From Rubrivivax sp. (GTDB taxonomy: Bacteria; Pseudomonadota; Gammaproteobacteria; Burkholderiales; Burkholderiaceae_C): 64,000 nt of DNA. A program made the position numbers and the translations under genes. The stretch lies in contig JADJHR010000001.1 of the NCBI GenBank assembly GCA_016707445.1, positions 496,001-560,000 on the forward strand. Reading direction: 5' to 3'. The notes under the pieces were generated by a model. It was not told where the DNA came from and made no database searches. It saw only the letters and a program-made list of their open reading frames with translations. This document shows positions 8,312 to 17,623 of the stretch, piece after piece; positions within the stretch are counted from its first letter, which is position 1; each line of letters begins with the position of its first letter.

Positions 8312-9508
8312 TCAGACCGCGCAGCTGCGAAATCCGCAGAAGGCCTGATCGGCCTGCGGCGGCGCGAAACGACGCGCCTTCGGGTGCCGCCAGCGTGGTG
8401 CGGTGACAAACGACGCACCCCGCAGCACGCCCTGGCCGAGCGGGGCGGGCAGGCGGTCCAGGCTGCCGGGGGTGGTGGCATGGCCGGTCCAGGCCCGGGC
8501 ACTGCCGGCCACCCACTCGAAGACATCGCCCCAGACGAAGCCGCGGCTGCCTGCGCGCAGCGCCGCCAGCTCCCATTCAGGCTCGGTGGGCAGGCGGCGG
8601 CCCGCCCATTGGCACCAGGCCTGGGCCTCGTGGCGGCTGACGTGCAACACCGGCTGGCCCGCGGGCACACGTTGCAACTCACCCAGGCGCTGCACGAGCA
8701 CACCACCACGCAACTGCTCGACGTCGCGCGGCGCACGGCGGCCGCTGGCCTGCAGCCAGTCCCAGCCGGCCTCGGTCCAGAGTTCGCGCTGGTCGTAGCC
8801 ACCGTCTTCGGCAAACTCGATGTAGCGTGCCCAGCTCACGGCCTGGGCATCGATCTCGAACTCGGGCAGGTCCAGTGGCTGCGCCCAGCGCTCGTTGTCG
8901 GGCACAAAACCGCCGCGTTCGCTGCCCAGGTCCAGGCGCGCCGCCGGCAGCCACAGCGGCGGCTGCTCGACACGGGCCGGCAGCGGCGGAAACGGCGGTG
9001 GCGGGTCGGGCCGGCGCCGCAGCTGCAGCTGCGCGGCACGTTCGGCCAGGGCCTCGATCAGCCGGTCTTCATGCAACAGTGCGGCGCGAAAGAAATGCAG
9101 CGTCGGGTCGTCGTCGTCGGCCGCGGCCAGCAGTTCGAGCGTGGTTTCCAGCGTGCCGGCCAGATGCTCGCGCACGGTGGCGGCATCGGGCGGCATGGCG
9201 CCCGCTTCGAACCAGCCGTCGCTGCGCGGATCGATCGACGCCAGCCGCGGGCCGGCACCGTCGCAAAGTTCGCCGCGGCCGCGCTGCACGTGGCGGCCGA
9301 TCCACCATTCCTGGAACCAGCCTGCATGCGCGGCCAGCCACAGCGCAGGGCGGCCGCCTTCGGCATCGCGCTCACGGTCGCGGCGTTCGAACACCTCAAG
9401 CCAGCGCAGGCACAGGTTGCGCGCGTCGATCAGCGCCAGCGACAGCAGATCGCGCCCGGCGTGCCGAATGGCCCGAGCGTCATCGAGCGCAGCCGTGCGC
9501 AAGCTCAC
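8312..9508 (-). CDS. EgtB/SenA-like formylglycine-generating-enzyme family protein with a degenerate metal site
   Basis: 398 residues from a GTG start. An N-terminal DinB-like helical domain precedes a C-terminal FGE-sulfatase lectin fold (AVSWARYIEFAEDGGYD, LHVSRHEAQAWCQWAGRRLPTE, EWELAALRAG, RGFVWGDVFEWVAGS, FCGFRS). This architecture is that of the iron-dependent ergothioneine synthase EgtB and the selenoneine synthase SenA. EgtB binds iron through one distant His plus an HxxxH pair. Here His61 (AAHAGWFQEWW) and His146 are present, but the pair reads HEDRL, with Leu150 replacing the last His. No senB or selD-type gene is adjacent. Activity is therefore uncertain. Confidence 0.8.
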   Translation of the reverse strand: MSLRTAALDDARAIRHAGRDLLSLALIDARNLCLRWLEVFERRDRERDAEGGRPALWLAAHAGWFQEWWIGRHVQRGRGELCDGAGPRLASIDPRSDGWFEAGAMPPDAATVREHLAGTLETTLELLAAADDDDPTLHFFRAALLHEDRLIEALAERAAQLQLRRRPDPPPPFPPLPARVEQPPLWLPAARLDLGSERGGFVPDNERWAQPLDLPEFEIDAQAVSWARYIEFAEDGGYDQRELWTEAGWDWLQASGRRAPRDVEQLRGGVLVQRLGELQRVPAGQPVLHVSRHEAQAWCQWAGRRLPTEPEWELAALRAGSRGFVWGDVFEWVAGSARAWTGHATTPGSLDRLPAPLGQGVLRGASFVTAPRWRHPKARRFAPPQADQAFCGFRSCAV

Positions 9509-9534
9509 TGGCGCACCCTACGGCCTCCGGCCGC

Positions 9535-9565
9535 TCCCGCCAAGCGGGAATGAGCCCCTTCGGGC
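9535..9565 (-). terminator. Tandem hairpins after the response-regulator gene
   Basis: Two adjacent inverted repeats lie in the 70-base gap downstream of the two-component operon: TCCCGC-CAA-GCGGGA at 9535-9549 and GCCC-CTTC-GGGC at 9554-9565. Neither is followed by a T-run, so this is a candidate attenuator or terminator, or a small intergenic repeat, rather than a classic Rho-independent terminator. Confidence 0.35.
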
Positions 9566-9578
9566 GGCCGGGCGGTGC

Positions 9579-10213
9579 TCATTCACCCACCAGCCCGTTG
9601 CGGATGGCGTAGACCGTGAGCTCGGAGTTGTTGCCCAGCTGCAGTTTCTCGAGCACGCGGGCGCGATAGACCGACACCGTCTTCGGGCTCAGCATCAAGT
9701 CTTCGGCGATGTCGGACAGCCGCTTGCCCGACGCGATCATGACCAGCGTCTGCAGTTCGCGGTCGGACAGCTTGTGGTGCGGCATCTCGGCCACCGGCGT
9801 GGTCAGGCTTTCAACCAGCATCTGCGCGATCTCGGGCGTGACGTACTTGCGGCCCTGGGCCACGGTGCGCACGGCGGCCACGATCTGCTGCGGGTCACCG
9901 CCCTTGTTGACGTAGCCGTAGGCGCCGGCGCGCAGGGCTCGGATGGCGTACTGGTCCTCGGGGTACATGCTGACCACCAGTACCTTGACCGGCGAGCCCT
10001 CGTCCTTCAGCGCATGCAGCGCGTCCAGGCCGCTGCGCCCGGGCAGGTTGATGTCGAGCACCAGCACGTCGCAGGCCTCGCCGCGCATCAGGCTGCGCAG
10101 CTCGCGTAGTCGCCGGCCTCGCCGACGACGCGCATGTCGGGCGCGTCGGCCAGCGTGTCGCGGATGCCGCGGCGGATCAGCGCATGGTCGTCGCACAGGA
10201 TGACACGGATCAT
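9579..10213 (-). pseudogene. NarL/FixJ-type response regulator, interrupted by a -1 frameshift
   Basis: The start is MIRVILCDDHALIRRGIRDT. The first frame runs to VVGEAGDYA and then into a stop; the other frame resumes exactly with ELRSLMRGEACDVLVLDINLPG (phospho-acceptor Asp) and continues through VNKGGDPQQIVAAV and a LuxR-type helix-turn-helix (SDRELQTLVMIASGKRLSDI) to the stop. One base is missing near 10104-10106, where a GCC codon appears to have lost a C. With it restored the product is 211 residues, the standard length. It follows the histidine kinase by 13 bases, so the two form a cognate pair. As read, no DNA-binding regulator is made. Confidence 0.9.
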
Positions 10214-10226
10214 GGGGCCGGAGGCT

Positions 10227-11390
10227 TCACAGTGAGGTCCAGGACGAGGGATCGTGGTCGCGATTGTCGCCGTCGTGGCCGTCGTCTTCCACCGGGTTGC
10301 CCCCGGTGGGCGCATCGATCGGGATCGACAGGATCAGCGTCGTGCCCTGGGCGTCGCCCGACAGATCGACCCAGCCGCCGACCGTGCTGGCCCTTTCATG
10401 CAGGCCGCGGATGCCGAAGCTGCCCGACTTGGCCAGGTCGGCTCGGCTCAGGCCGCGGCCGTTGTCGCTGATCTCCAGCGACAACACGCCGGCGCTGAAC
10501 GACAGGTCGATGCCCACGCGCGTGGCCCGGGCGTGCTTGCTGATGTTGGTCAGCGCCTCTTGCGCGGTGCGATAGGCCACCAGCGGCACGCCTTCGGGCA
10601 GCGCGGGCCCTTGGGTGCCGATCTGCTCATCGCTGGTGCGAAAGCGGCACATGACACCGGTGCGTTTTTCGAAGCGGCTGGTCAGCCACTGCAGCGCGGC
10701 CACCAGGCCCTGCTCCAGGATGGCTGGCCGCAGGTTGTGCATCACGCGCTGGCTGGCGCCGATGGCATGCGTCACCGTCTCCAGCGCCGAGATCGCACGC
10801 TGCTGCACCGCGGCCTCGCTGCTGTGCCTGCGGATCCAGTCGATGTCGAACTTCAGCGCCGTCAGCGACCCGCCCACGTCGTCGTGGATCTCGCGCGCGA
10901 TCGCAGCGCGCTCGGCTTCGACGCGGGTCTGCAGGTGCTGCGCCAGCTCGGCCAGGCGTTGGCGCGACGCGGCCAGGTCGCGGTCGGCCTGCAGGCGTGC
11001 CGCGGCCGTGCGTGCGGCCGCGATCGTGTGCTCCAGCGCCGGCGCCAGCCGCGCCAGGTTGTTCTTCAGCAGGTAGTCGCTGGCGCCATGGCGCATGGCG
11101 GCCACTGCGGTGTCCTCGCCGATCTCGCCCGACAGCAGGATGAAGGGGATGACGCTGTCGCGTGCGCGCACGATCTGCAGCGCCTGCAGGCCCGAGAAAC
11201 CGGGCAGGTTGAAGTCGGACACGATGGCGTCCCAGGGCGCGGACAGCGCCGCCTCGAACTCGGGCCGGGTGTCGACGCGCAGGCCGCGCACCGCCAGTCC
11301 GCCGCGTCGCAGCTGCGCCAGCACCAGTTCATGGTCGGGCTCCGAATCCTCCAGGTGCAGGATGCGCAGCGGCACCACGTTGGCAGTCAT
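10227..11390 (-). CDS. Histidine kinase with N-terminal receiver domain
   Basis: 387 residues, cytoplasmic, no membrane segment. Order: REC domain (RILHLEDSEPDHELV; phospho-acceptor Asp59 in IVSDFNLPGFSG), coiled linker around 120-160, HisKA_3 dimerisation domain with His169 (AIAREIHDDVGGSLTALKFD), then HATPase (QEALTNISKHARATRVGID, ISDNGRGL, GSFGIRGLHERA). A receiver ahead of a NarX/NarQ-like kinase suggests its input is phosphorylation by another kinase. The partner NarL-type regulator follows 13 bases downstream. Confidence 0.92.
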   Translation of the reverse strand: MTANVVPLRILHLEDSEPDHELVLAQLRRGGLAVRGLRVDTRPEFEAALSAPWDAIVSDFNLPGFSGLQALQIVRARDSVIPFILLSGEIGEDTAVAAMRHGASDYLLKNNLARLAPALEHTIAAARTAAARLQADRDLAASRQRLAELAQHLQTRVEAERAAIAREIHDDVGGSLTALKFDIDWIRRHSSEAAVQQRAISALETVTHAIGASQRVMHNLRPAILEQGLVAALQWLTSRFEKRTGVMCRFRTSDEQIGTQGPALPEGVPLVAYRTAQEALTNISKHARATRVGIDLSFSAGVLSLEISDNGRGLSRADLAKSGSFGIRGLHERASTVGGWVDLSGDAQGTTLILSIPIDAPTGGNPVEDDGHDGDNRDHDPSSWTSL

Positions 11391-11603
11391 GGCGCCAGTA
11401 TCGCAAAGGCGGCCGCTCAGGCTCGAATTGCGGCCTGATCGCGCGCTTGTTCGGGGCTACGGCTGGCGCCGGGCTGCCGAAAATGCAAGACAAGGAAGGC
11501 CGTGGCCCTGCGTTCGGACGACGTGGCCGCCGCATGTGCGACCCGCCGTACTGGACCCCCGATGCTTGCTTCTCCCGACCCTTCACGATCAGGTGCGCCG
11601 GCA

Positions 11604-12026
11604 ATGAACGTGCTGGCGGCCACCGAACTGCAGGACCAGCTGCTGGTGGCCAAGTGCGACCTGGAACGGCTGCAGCGGCTGCTTGACGACGCCAGCCAGG
11701 CCCTGCTGCAGCATTTCACCTTCGCATCGGACCACATGGACGCAGCACTGTTGCAGCTGCATGCCGATGCCACCGAGCAGCCCGCACGCATCCGCCTGGC
11801 GCGCCAGACGCTGGGCAGCGCCATCACCGCGTTGCAGTTTCAGGACATGGCCACCCAGCTCATCGCCCACACCAGCCAGCGCCTGCGCCATTGCGCCGAC
11901 CGGCTGGCGCGTGACGCGCTGGGCGACGACGACGAGGACGGTGCTGCCCTGGTCGAGCCTGCCGCGCAGGGCCCGAACCCGGTGACGCAGGACGAGATGC
12001 ACGCCGGCTCGATCGAGCTGTTCTAG
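11604..12026 (+). CDS. Chemotaxis-operon protein with FQDM motif, unnamed
   Basis: 140 residues from MNVLAATELQDQLLVAKCD, with an AGGTG about 8 bases before the ATG; upstream in-frame Mets exist but add low-complexity sequence. Mostly helical. The segment ITALQFQDMATQLIAHTSQR resembles the phosphatase-helix pattern of CheZ- and CheX-like chemotaxis proteins, though I cannot assign it to CheZ. As first gene of the cheY-cheA-cheW-MCP operon, 32 bases before cheY, a role in CheY-P turnover is a reasonable inference. Confidence 0.7.
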   Translation: MNVLAATELQDQLLVAKCDLERLQRLLDDASQALLQHFTFASDHMDAALLQLHADATEQPARIRLARQTLGSAITALQFQDMATQLIAHTSQRLRHCADRLARDALGDDDEDGAALVEPAAQGPNPVTQDEMHAGSIELF

Positions 12027-12058
12027 CCCCCGCACGATTCACGACCACGGAGTACCCC

Positions 12059-12421
12059 ATGCACACAATTCTTGCCGTCGACGATTCGGCCTCGATGCGC
12101 CAGATGGTGTCATTCACCCTGAAGAACGCCGGCTTCAACGTGGTCGAGGCCGTGGATGGCCAGGATGCCTGCGAAAAGGCCAATGGCCGTGATTTCAACC
12201 TGGTGCTGACCGACCAGAACATGCCCCGCATGGACGGCATCAGCCTGACGCGAAAGCTGCGCGAGAACCCGCGCTTCAAGACGACGCCGATCCTGATCCT
12301 GACCACCGAGTCGAGCGACCAGATGAAGCAGGCGGGCCGTGCGGCCGGGGCCACCGGCTGGCTGGTCAAGCCCTTCGACCCAGCCAAGCTGATCGAGGTG
12401 ATCGGCAAGGTCATCCGCTGA
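12059..12421 (+). CDS. cheY: Chemotaxis response regulator CheY
   Basis: 120 residues, a single receiver domain. Visible: the acidic pocket LAVDDSASMRQM, phospho-acceptor Asp52 (VLTDQNMPRMDGI), the switch threonine in ILILTTESSDQMK and Lys in GWLVKPFDPAKL. No output domain, so it acts as the diffusible CheA target that switches the motor or another effector. It lies directly upstream of cheA. Confidence 0.95.
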   Translation: MHTILAVDDSASMRQMVSFTLKNAGFNVVEAVDGQDACEKANGRDFNLVLTDQNMPRMDGISLTRKLRENPRFKTTPILILTTESSDQMKQAGRAAGATGWLVKPFDPAKLIEVIGKVIR

Positions 12422-12463
12422 CGCCGGCGCGTCGACTTCGTTCGCGTCGCGAGGACATCTTCC

Positions 12464-14623
12464 ATGAGCGAGACCACACCCTATAGCGCCAGCCTGAATG
12501 CCGGCATCGACCTCAGCCAGTTCTACCAGGTCTTCTTCGAGGAGGCCGGCGAGAACCTGGAGAACATGGAGCGCATGCTGCTGGCGCTGGACATCGACAG
12601 TGCCGACGATGAGGAGCTGAACGCCATCTTTCGCTGTGCGCACTCGGTCAAGGGCGGTGCGGCGACCTTCGGCTTCAGCGACGTGGCCGAACTGACGCAC
12701 CAGATGGAGACGCTGCTGGACAAGCTGCGCCGCCACGAACTGGCGCCGACCAAGGAGATGGTGGATGTGCTGCTGCAGTCGGGCGACGCGCTGAAGGCGC
12801 AATTGGCGCGCCACCAGGGCAATGGCGCCGATGCGATCGACACGGCCGCGCTGGTGCATTCGATCCGCGGCATGGCCGATCAGCGGATGGCTGCGACAGC
12901 GCCGCGCCAGAACGTGGCGGCCGAGACGTCCGCGCCGTCCGCGCCGTCCGCCCCGTCAGCGCCGCTTGCCCTTGCCAACGATGCGCAGCCAGACACGGCC
13001 GGTGGCGCGGTCGAGTCTCGTGTGCTGGTGCTGACGGTCGGCCCCTTGCCCGACGCGAACCAGGCCGAGCAGCTGTTCGAACTGTTCCGCGAGATCCCCG
13101 ACCTGGGCAGCTTCGAGGCCATCGACGGCGGCCAGCCGGCCGAAGGCCTGCGCCGCTTTCGCATCGTTTCCAGCAGCAGCGAGTCCGAACTGCTGGACCT
13201 GTGCACCTTCCACGTGGCGCGTGAGCATCTGCGACTGGAGTCAGCTTCGCCGGGCTACGGCTTCTTTGCCGGCGCGCCCGGGGCGCCGGCCGATGCCGCG
13301 CCGGTGGCCGCAAGCGAACCCGCATACGGATTCTTCGACCGTGCGCCCGGCGCACTGGCCGCCGAGTCGACCGGCCCGACCGGCCCGACCGGATCGGCCG
13401 TCGCCGGCACGGCGGCGCGTACAGCAGCGCCCAAGGCCGACAAGGCCGCGGCCAACCCCGAATCGAGCACGCTGCGCGTGTCGGTGGAGAAGGTCGACCA
13501 GCTGATCAACCTGGTCGGCGAACTCGTGATCACGCAGGCCATGCTGGCGCTGAACGGCAAGAGCATCGATGCCGCGTTGTACCAGCAACTGGCGTCGGGT
13601 CTGGCCGACCTGGAGCGCAACACACGCGATCTGCAGGAAGCGGTGATGTCGATCCGCATGATCCCGATGTCGCTGGTGTTCAACCGCTTCCCGCGCATGC
13701 TGCGCGACCTGGCCGGCAAGCTGGGCAAGAAGGTCGAACTGGTCACCCAGGGTGAAGCGACCGAACTCGACAAGGGCCTGGTGGAGAAGATCACCGACCC
13801 GCTGACCCATCTGGTGCGCAACAGTTGCGACCACGGCATCGAGATGCCGGCCGATCGCCTGGCCAAGGGCAAGCCAGAAACCGGCACCATCACGCTGGTG
13901 GCCAGCCATCAGGGTGGCAGCATCGTGATCGAGGTGCGCGACGACGGCCGCGGTCTGAACCGCGCCAAGCTGATCGCCAAGGCGCGCGAGCGTGGCATCG
14001 AAGCCAGTGAGGCCATGAGTGACCAGGAGGCCTGGGCCCTGATCCTCGCCCCCGGTTTTTCCACCGCCGAGGTGGTAACCGACGTGTCGGGCCGTGGCGT
14101 GGGCATGGACGTGGTGAAGAAGAACATCACTTCACTCGGCGGCACGGTGGAGATCGACTCGGCCGAAGGCCATGGCATGAAGGTGCGCGTGCGCCTGCCG
14201 CTGACGCTGGCCATCATGGACGGCATGAGCGTGGGCGTGGGCGAGGAGTGCTACATCCTGCCGCTGTCCAGCGTGGTCGAGTCGTTCCAGGTGCAGCCCG
14301 GCATGATCAAGACCATCGGCGGCAGCGGCCGCGTGGTCGAGGTGCGCGACGAATTCATGCCCGTGATCGATCTCGAGCAGGTGTTCGAAGTGCCTCGTTT
14401 CGACTTCGAGCGCGCCAGCAGCATCATGGTCGTGGTCGAGGCCGAAGGCGGCCGCGTGGCCCTGCTGGTCGACGAGCTGCTCGGTCAGCAGCAGGTGGTG
14501 GTGAAGAACCTCGAAGCCAACTACCGCAAGGTCGACGACGTGTCGGGCGCCACCATCCTGGGTGACGGGCGCGTGGCGCTGATCCTGGACGTGGGCTCGC
14601 TGGTGCGGCACTCGCGACATTGA
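12464..14623 (+). CDS. cheA: Chemotaxis histidine kinase CheA
   Basis: 719 residues. Order: Hpt domain with phospho-accepting His60 (IFRCAHSVKGGAATFGF), a variable middle region rich in Ala/Pro/Ser linkers (residues about 150-170 and 300-335, encoded by short GCGCCGTCC- and CCGACCGG-type repeats), dimerisation domain (LRVSVEKVDQLINLVGELVI), HATPase (HLVRNSCDHGIE, DDGRGLNRAKL, GFSTAEVVTDVSGRGVGMD) and a C-terminal CheW-like domain (LPLSSVVESFQV). All catalytic boxes look intact. It phosphorylates the adjacent CheY and couples to the MCP through CheW. Confidence 0.97.
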   Translation: MSETTPYSASLNAGIDLSQFYQVFFEEAGENLENMERMLLALDIDSADDEELNAIFRCAHSVKGGAATFGFSDVAELTHQMETLLDKLRRHELAPTKEMVDVLLQSGDALKAQLARHQGNGADAIDTAALVHSIRGMADQRMAATAPRQNVAAETSAPSAPSAPSAPLALANDAQPDTAGGAVESRVLVLTVGPLPDANQAEQLFELFREIPDLGSFEAIDGGQPAEGLRRFRIVSSSSESELLDLCTFHVAREHLRLESASPGYGFFAGAPGAPADAAPVAASEPAYGFFDRAPGALAAESTGPTGPTGSAVAGTAARTAAPKADKAAANPESSTLRVSVEKVDQLINLVGELVITQAMLALNGKSIDAALYQQLASGLADLERNTRDLQEAVMSIRMIPMSLVFNRFPRMLRDLAGKLGKKVELVTQGEATELDKGLVEKITDPLTHLVRNSCDHGIEMPADRLAKGKPETGTITLVASHQGGSIVIEVRDDGRGLNRAKLIAKARERGIEASEAMSDQEAWALILAPGFSTAEVVTDVSGRGVGMDVVKKNITSLGGTVEIDSAEGHGMKVRVRLPLTLAIMDGMSVGVGEECYILPLSSVVESFQVQPGMIKTIGGSGRVVEVRDEFMPVIDLEQVFEVPRFDFERASSIMVVVEAEGGRVALLVDELLGQQQVVVKNLEANYRKVDDVSGATILGDGRVALILDVGSLVRHSRH

Positions 14624-14827
14624 CCGCACCCGATTAACGAGCCAGCTGACACGGCACGGGGCCCTCAGGCTCATGCGCAGGGTCGTCCCGTTGCAGCTCG
14701 GTGACGGTGCAAGCCCAGTTCGAACGACCCAGGCGGCGTGCACTGCGCGGGACTTCAGTCGAGCGGCCATTGGCCGATATCGATTCGACGAGCCCGCGAC
14801 AGGGCCCGACTTGCAACAGGAGCAGTC

Positions 14828-15346
14828 ATGGACATGATCACCGACGCCGCCGTGGTGGCGCGCCACGAAGCGGCCCGCCAGGCCGGCAAGCCCGGCAGCA
14901 CGGCCAAGAGCGGCGAATACCTGACCTTCCGCCTGGGTGGCGAGGAATACGGCATCGACATCCTGCGGGTGCAGGAGATCCGCTCTTACGAGCCGCCCAC
15001 GCGCATCGCCAATTCGCCGAACTTCATCAAGGGCGTGGTCAACCTGCGCGGTGTGATCGTGCCGATCATCGACCTGCGCCTGAAGCTGGGCTGCGACACC
15101 GCCGAGTACAACGCCTTCACGGTGGTGATCGTGCTGAACGTGAAGGGCCGTGTGGTGGGCGCGGTGGTCGACTCGGTGTCCGACGTGCTGGAGCTCACGC
15201 GCGAGCAGATCAAGCCGGCGCCCGAGCTGAGCAGCAGCGTCGACGGCAACTTCATCACCGGCATCGGCAGCGTGGCCGAGCGCATGCTGATCCTGATGGA
15301 CATCGAGGGCCTGATGAGCAGCGCCGACATGGGCTTGATTGGCTGA
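14828..15346 (+). CDS. cheW: Chemotaxis adaptor CheW
   Basis: 172 residues, one CheW domain after a 30-residue N-terminal extension. The start ATG follows AGGAGCAGTC. Family blocks: YLTFRLGGEEYGIDILRVQE, ANSPNFIKGVVNLRGVIVPI and VVDSVSDVLELTREQIKPAP. It bridges the chemoreceptor and CheA. About 200 bases separate it from cheA with no gene between them. Confidence 0.96.
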   Translation: MDMITDAAVVARHEAARQAGKPGSTAKSGEYLTFRLGGEEYGIDILRVQEIRSYEPPTRIANSPNFIKGVVNLRGVIVPIIDLRLKLGCDTAEYNAFTVVIVLNVKGRVVGAVVDSVSDVLELTREQIKPAPELSSSVDGNFITGIGSVAERMLILMDIEGLMSSADMGLIG

Positions 15347-15549
15347 TCGCCCAGTCAACCCGAGCGCACAAGCCGACACGAGCGCGGGCCACCGATCGGC
15401 ACTACGTCCGTCGCTGTCAAGAAGCCCTGACTCAGCCGGGCGCCTGGCCCGTCGATATCAGGGAACCCATCAGTGCACACCACAGGTCGAGCGCCTCGTT
15501 CCGATGCGCGGCCACTTTTGTAGCCTTCATTTGTCCAGGAGACCGAAAC

Positions 15550-16008
15550 ATGAAACAGTTTTCCACTGCGCTGATCGCTGCCGCTGCCACCATGCTCTGC
15601 GGCACCGCCCTGGCCAACAGTGGCCCCAGCAAGGACGATGCCGTGGCCATGGTCAAGAAGGGCGTGGCCTTTCTCAAGGCCAATGGGGTCGACAAGGCCT
15701 ATGCGGAGATCACCGCCAAGAACCCGCAGTTCATCGACCGCGACCTTTACCTGGTGGTGTACGGCCTGGACGGCAAATGCCTGGCCCATGGCGCCAACAC
15801 CAAGCAGGTCGGCAAGGAGCTGATCGAGCTGACCGATATCGACGGCAAGTACTTCGTCAAGGAGCGCGTCGCGCTGGTCAAGAGCAAGCCCGCCGGCGTC
15901 TGGCAGGACTACAAGTTCACCAACCCGGTGAGCAAGAAGATCGAACAGAAGGTGATGTATTGCGAGAAGGTCGGCGAGACCGCGCTGTGCGGCGGCGTCT
16001 ACCCCTGA
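15550..16008 (+). CDS. Exported single-Cache-domain protein
   Basis: 152 residues. It starts MKQFSTALIAAAATMLCGTA with a cleavable signal peptide (likely cut after ALA) and a good AGGAG. The mature part is almost entirely one Cache-like sensor domain: AVAMVKKGVAFLKANGVDKA, the signature DRDLYLVVYGLDGKCLAHGA, and DYKFTNPVSKKIEQKVMYCE. There is no membrane anchor or signalling domain, so it is a free periplasmic sensor. Its position between cheW and the MCP suggests it presents a ligand to that receptor. Confidence 0.85.
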   Translation: MKQFSTALIAAAATMLCGTALANSGPSKDDAVAMVKKGVAFLKANGVDKAYAEITAKNPQFIDRDLYLVVYGLDGKCLAHGANTKQVGKELIELTDIDGKYFVKERVALVKSKPAGVWQDYKFTNPVSKKIEQKVMYCEKVGETALCGGVYP

Positions 16009-16071
16009 TGCGAGCCTGACTCCCTCCACGCGCTCCTGACCCGAAGACCCCGAGTCCCCGAGGAAACTGAC

Positions 16072-17610
16072 ATGAAACTGCGCGGCAAGCTGCTGGCTGC
16101 CCCCTTGATCACCGCTGCCGTGGCGCTGGGCGCCGCGGCCGGCCATTCATGGAGCCTGCAGGCCGGCGCCGTGCAGGAGCGTCGTGCGCTGGTCGAGGAC
16201 ATCGATACCTACAAGACGCTGGGCCAGGCCCATGCCCAGCTCGGTACGTTGCAGGCCGGGGTCTACCGCACGCTGGCCATCCTGGATTCTCTGGACGCCG
16301 CGCAGGTCAAGACCTTCGTCGCCAGCTCGCTGCAGCAGCTCGAGGGCATGACACGCACGCTGCAGACCCTGGGTTCGGCAGCGTCGGTCGACGCCGATCT
16401 GAAGCAGCAGATCGCCGCGCTGCTGCCGCTGCTCGACACCTACAAGAAGCAGTTGCTGAAGGCGGTGGAGCTGAGTGCCGTCGAGACCAACATGGGCGTG
16501 AGCGCGATGAAGGCGGCCGAACAGAGTTTCGGGCTGCTGGGCAAGGGCATGGCCGCTGCGGTGGCGCGCACCGAAGCCGCCTATCAGCAGCGCCAGATCG
16601 CCAGTGAGGCGCAAGCGCGCTGGCGCGCCGCGCTGTTCGGCCTTCTGGCCCTGCTCGCCACTGCTGCTGCCCTGGCGGCCAGCTGGGTGATGCAGCGCCG
16701 CCTGGTGGCCGACCTGTCGCGTGCCGTGCAGCTCAGTCACGAGGTCGCGTCCGGCACCCTGACGGCAGAGGCCCACAGCGATCGCAAGGACGAGATCGGA
16801 GAACTGCTGCGTGCGCTGGGTGAGATGGTGGTCAAGCTGCGCACCACCTTGCAGACCGTGCATGCGGCCAGCAACAGCATCGGCACCGCGTCGTCCGAAA
16901 TCGCAGCCGGCAACGCCGACCTGTCGCAGCGCACCGAAGAGACGGCGTCCAACCTGCAGCAGTCGGCCAGTTCGATCGAGCAGTTGTCGGGCGCGGTGCG
17001 GCAAAGTGCCGACGCCGCGTCGCAGGCCAATCAGCTGGCCACGTCGGCCGCCAGCGTCGCGAAACGCGGCGGCGAGGTGGTGGCCAAGGTGGTCTCGACG
17101 ATGGACGAGATCAACAGCAGCAGCCGCAGGATCGGCGACATCATCGGCACCATCGACGGCATCGCCTTCCAGACCAACATCCTGGCGCTGAACGCAGCGG
17201 TGGAAGCGGCGCGCGCCGGTGAGCAGGGCCGCGGCTTCGCCGTCGTGGCCAGCGAAGTGCGCAGCCTGGCCCAGCGCAGTGCCGAGGCCGCACGCGAGAT
17301 CAAGGCGCTGATCGGTGCCAGCGTCGAGCGTGTCGAGGCAGGCGCCCGCCTGGTGCAGGACGCCGGCGGCACGATGGGCGAGATCGTCAACAGCGTGCAG
17401 CGCGTGTCGGACATCATCGCCGAGATCTCGGTCGCGGCCGGCGAGCAGAGCACCGGCATCACGCAGGTCAACGCGTCGGTGTCGCAGCTCGATCAGATGA
17501 CGCAACAGAACGCGGCGCTGGTCGAACAATCGGCCGCCGCCGCCGAAAGCCTGAAGCAGCAGTCCGTGCGGCTGGGCGAGGTGGTGAATCGCTTTGTGCT
17601 GACGGCCTGA
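16072..17610 (+). CDS. Methyl-accepting chemotaxis protein
   Basis: 512 residues. TM1 at about 5-24, a helical periplasmic sensor of about 155 residues without an obvious Cache fold, TM2 at about 182-203, HAMP to about 260, then the cytoplasmic coiled-coil. The signalling tip reads IIGTIDGIAFQTNILALNAA and GRGFAVVASEVRSLAQRSAE. It ends with the family-typical VVNRFVLTA and no pentapeptide tether. Last gene of the chemotaxis operon; it probably works with the Cache protein encoded just upstream. Confidence 0.95.
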   Translation: MKLRGKLLAAPLITAAVALGAAAGHSWSLQAGAVQERRALVEDIDTYKTLGQAHAQLGTLQAGVYRTLAILDSLDAAQVKTFVASSLQQLEGMTRTLQTLGSAASVDADLKQQIAALLPLLDTYKKQLLKAVELSAVETNMGVSAMKAAEQSFGLLGKGMAAAVARTEAAYQQRQIASEAQARWRAALFGLLALLATAAALAASWVMQRRLVADLSRAVQLSHEVASGTLTAEAHSDRKDEIGELLRALGEMVVKLRTTLQTVHAASNSIGTASSEIAAGNADLSQRTEETASNLQQSASSIEQLSGAVRQSADAASQANQLATSAASVAKRGGEVVAKVVSTMDEINSSSRRIGDIIGTIDGIAFQTNILALNAAVEAARAGEQGRGFAVVASEVRSLAQRSAEAAREIKALIGASVERVEAGARLVQDAGGTMGEIVNSVQRVSDIIAEISVAAGEQSTGITQVNASVSQLDQMTQQNAALVEQSAAAAESLKQQSVRLGEVVNRFVLTA

Positions 17611-17623
17611 GCCAAGGGCCCCG

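Noticed and set aside
12900..13000. Short repeats GCGCCGTCC and CCGACCGG in cheA as a functional repeat element
   Set aside because: They lie in frame in low-complexity Ala/Pro/Ser linkers between CheA domains and are explained by codon bias.
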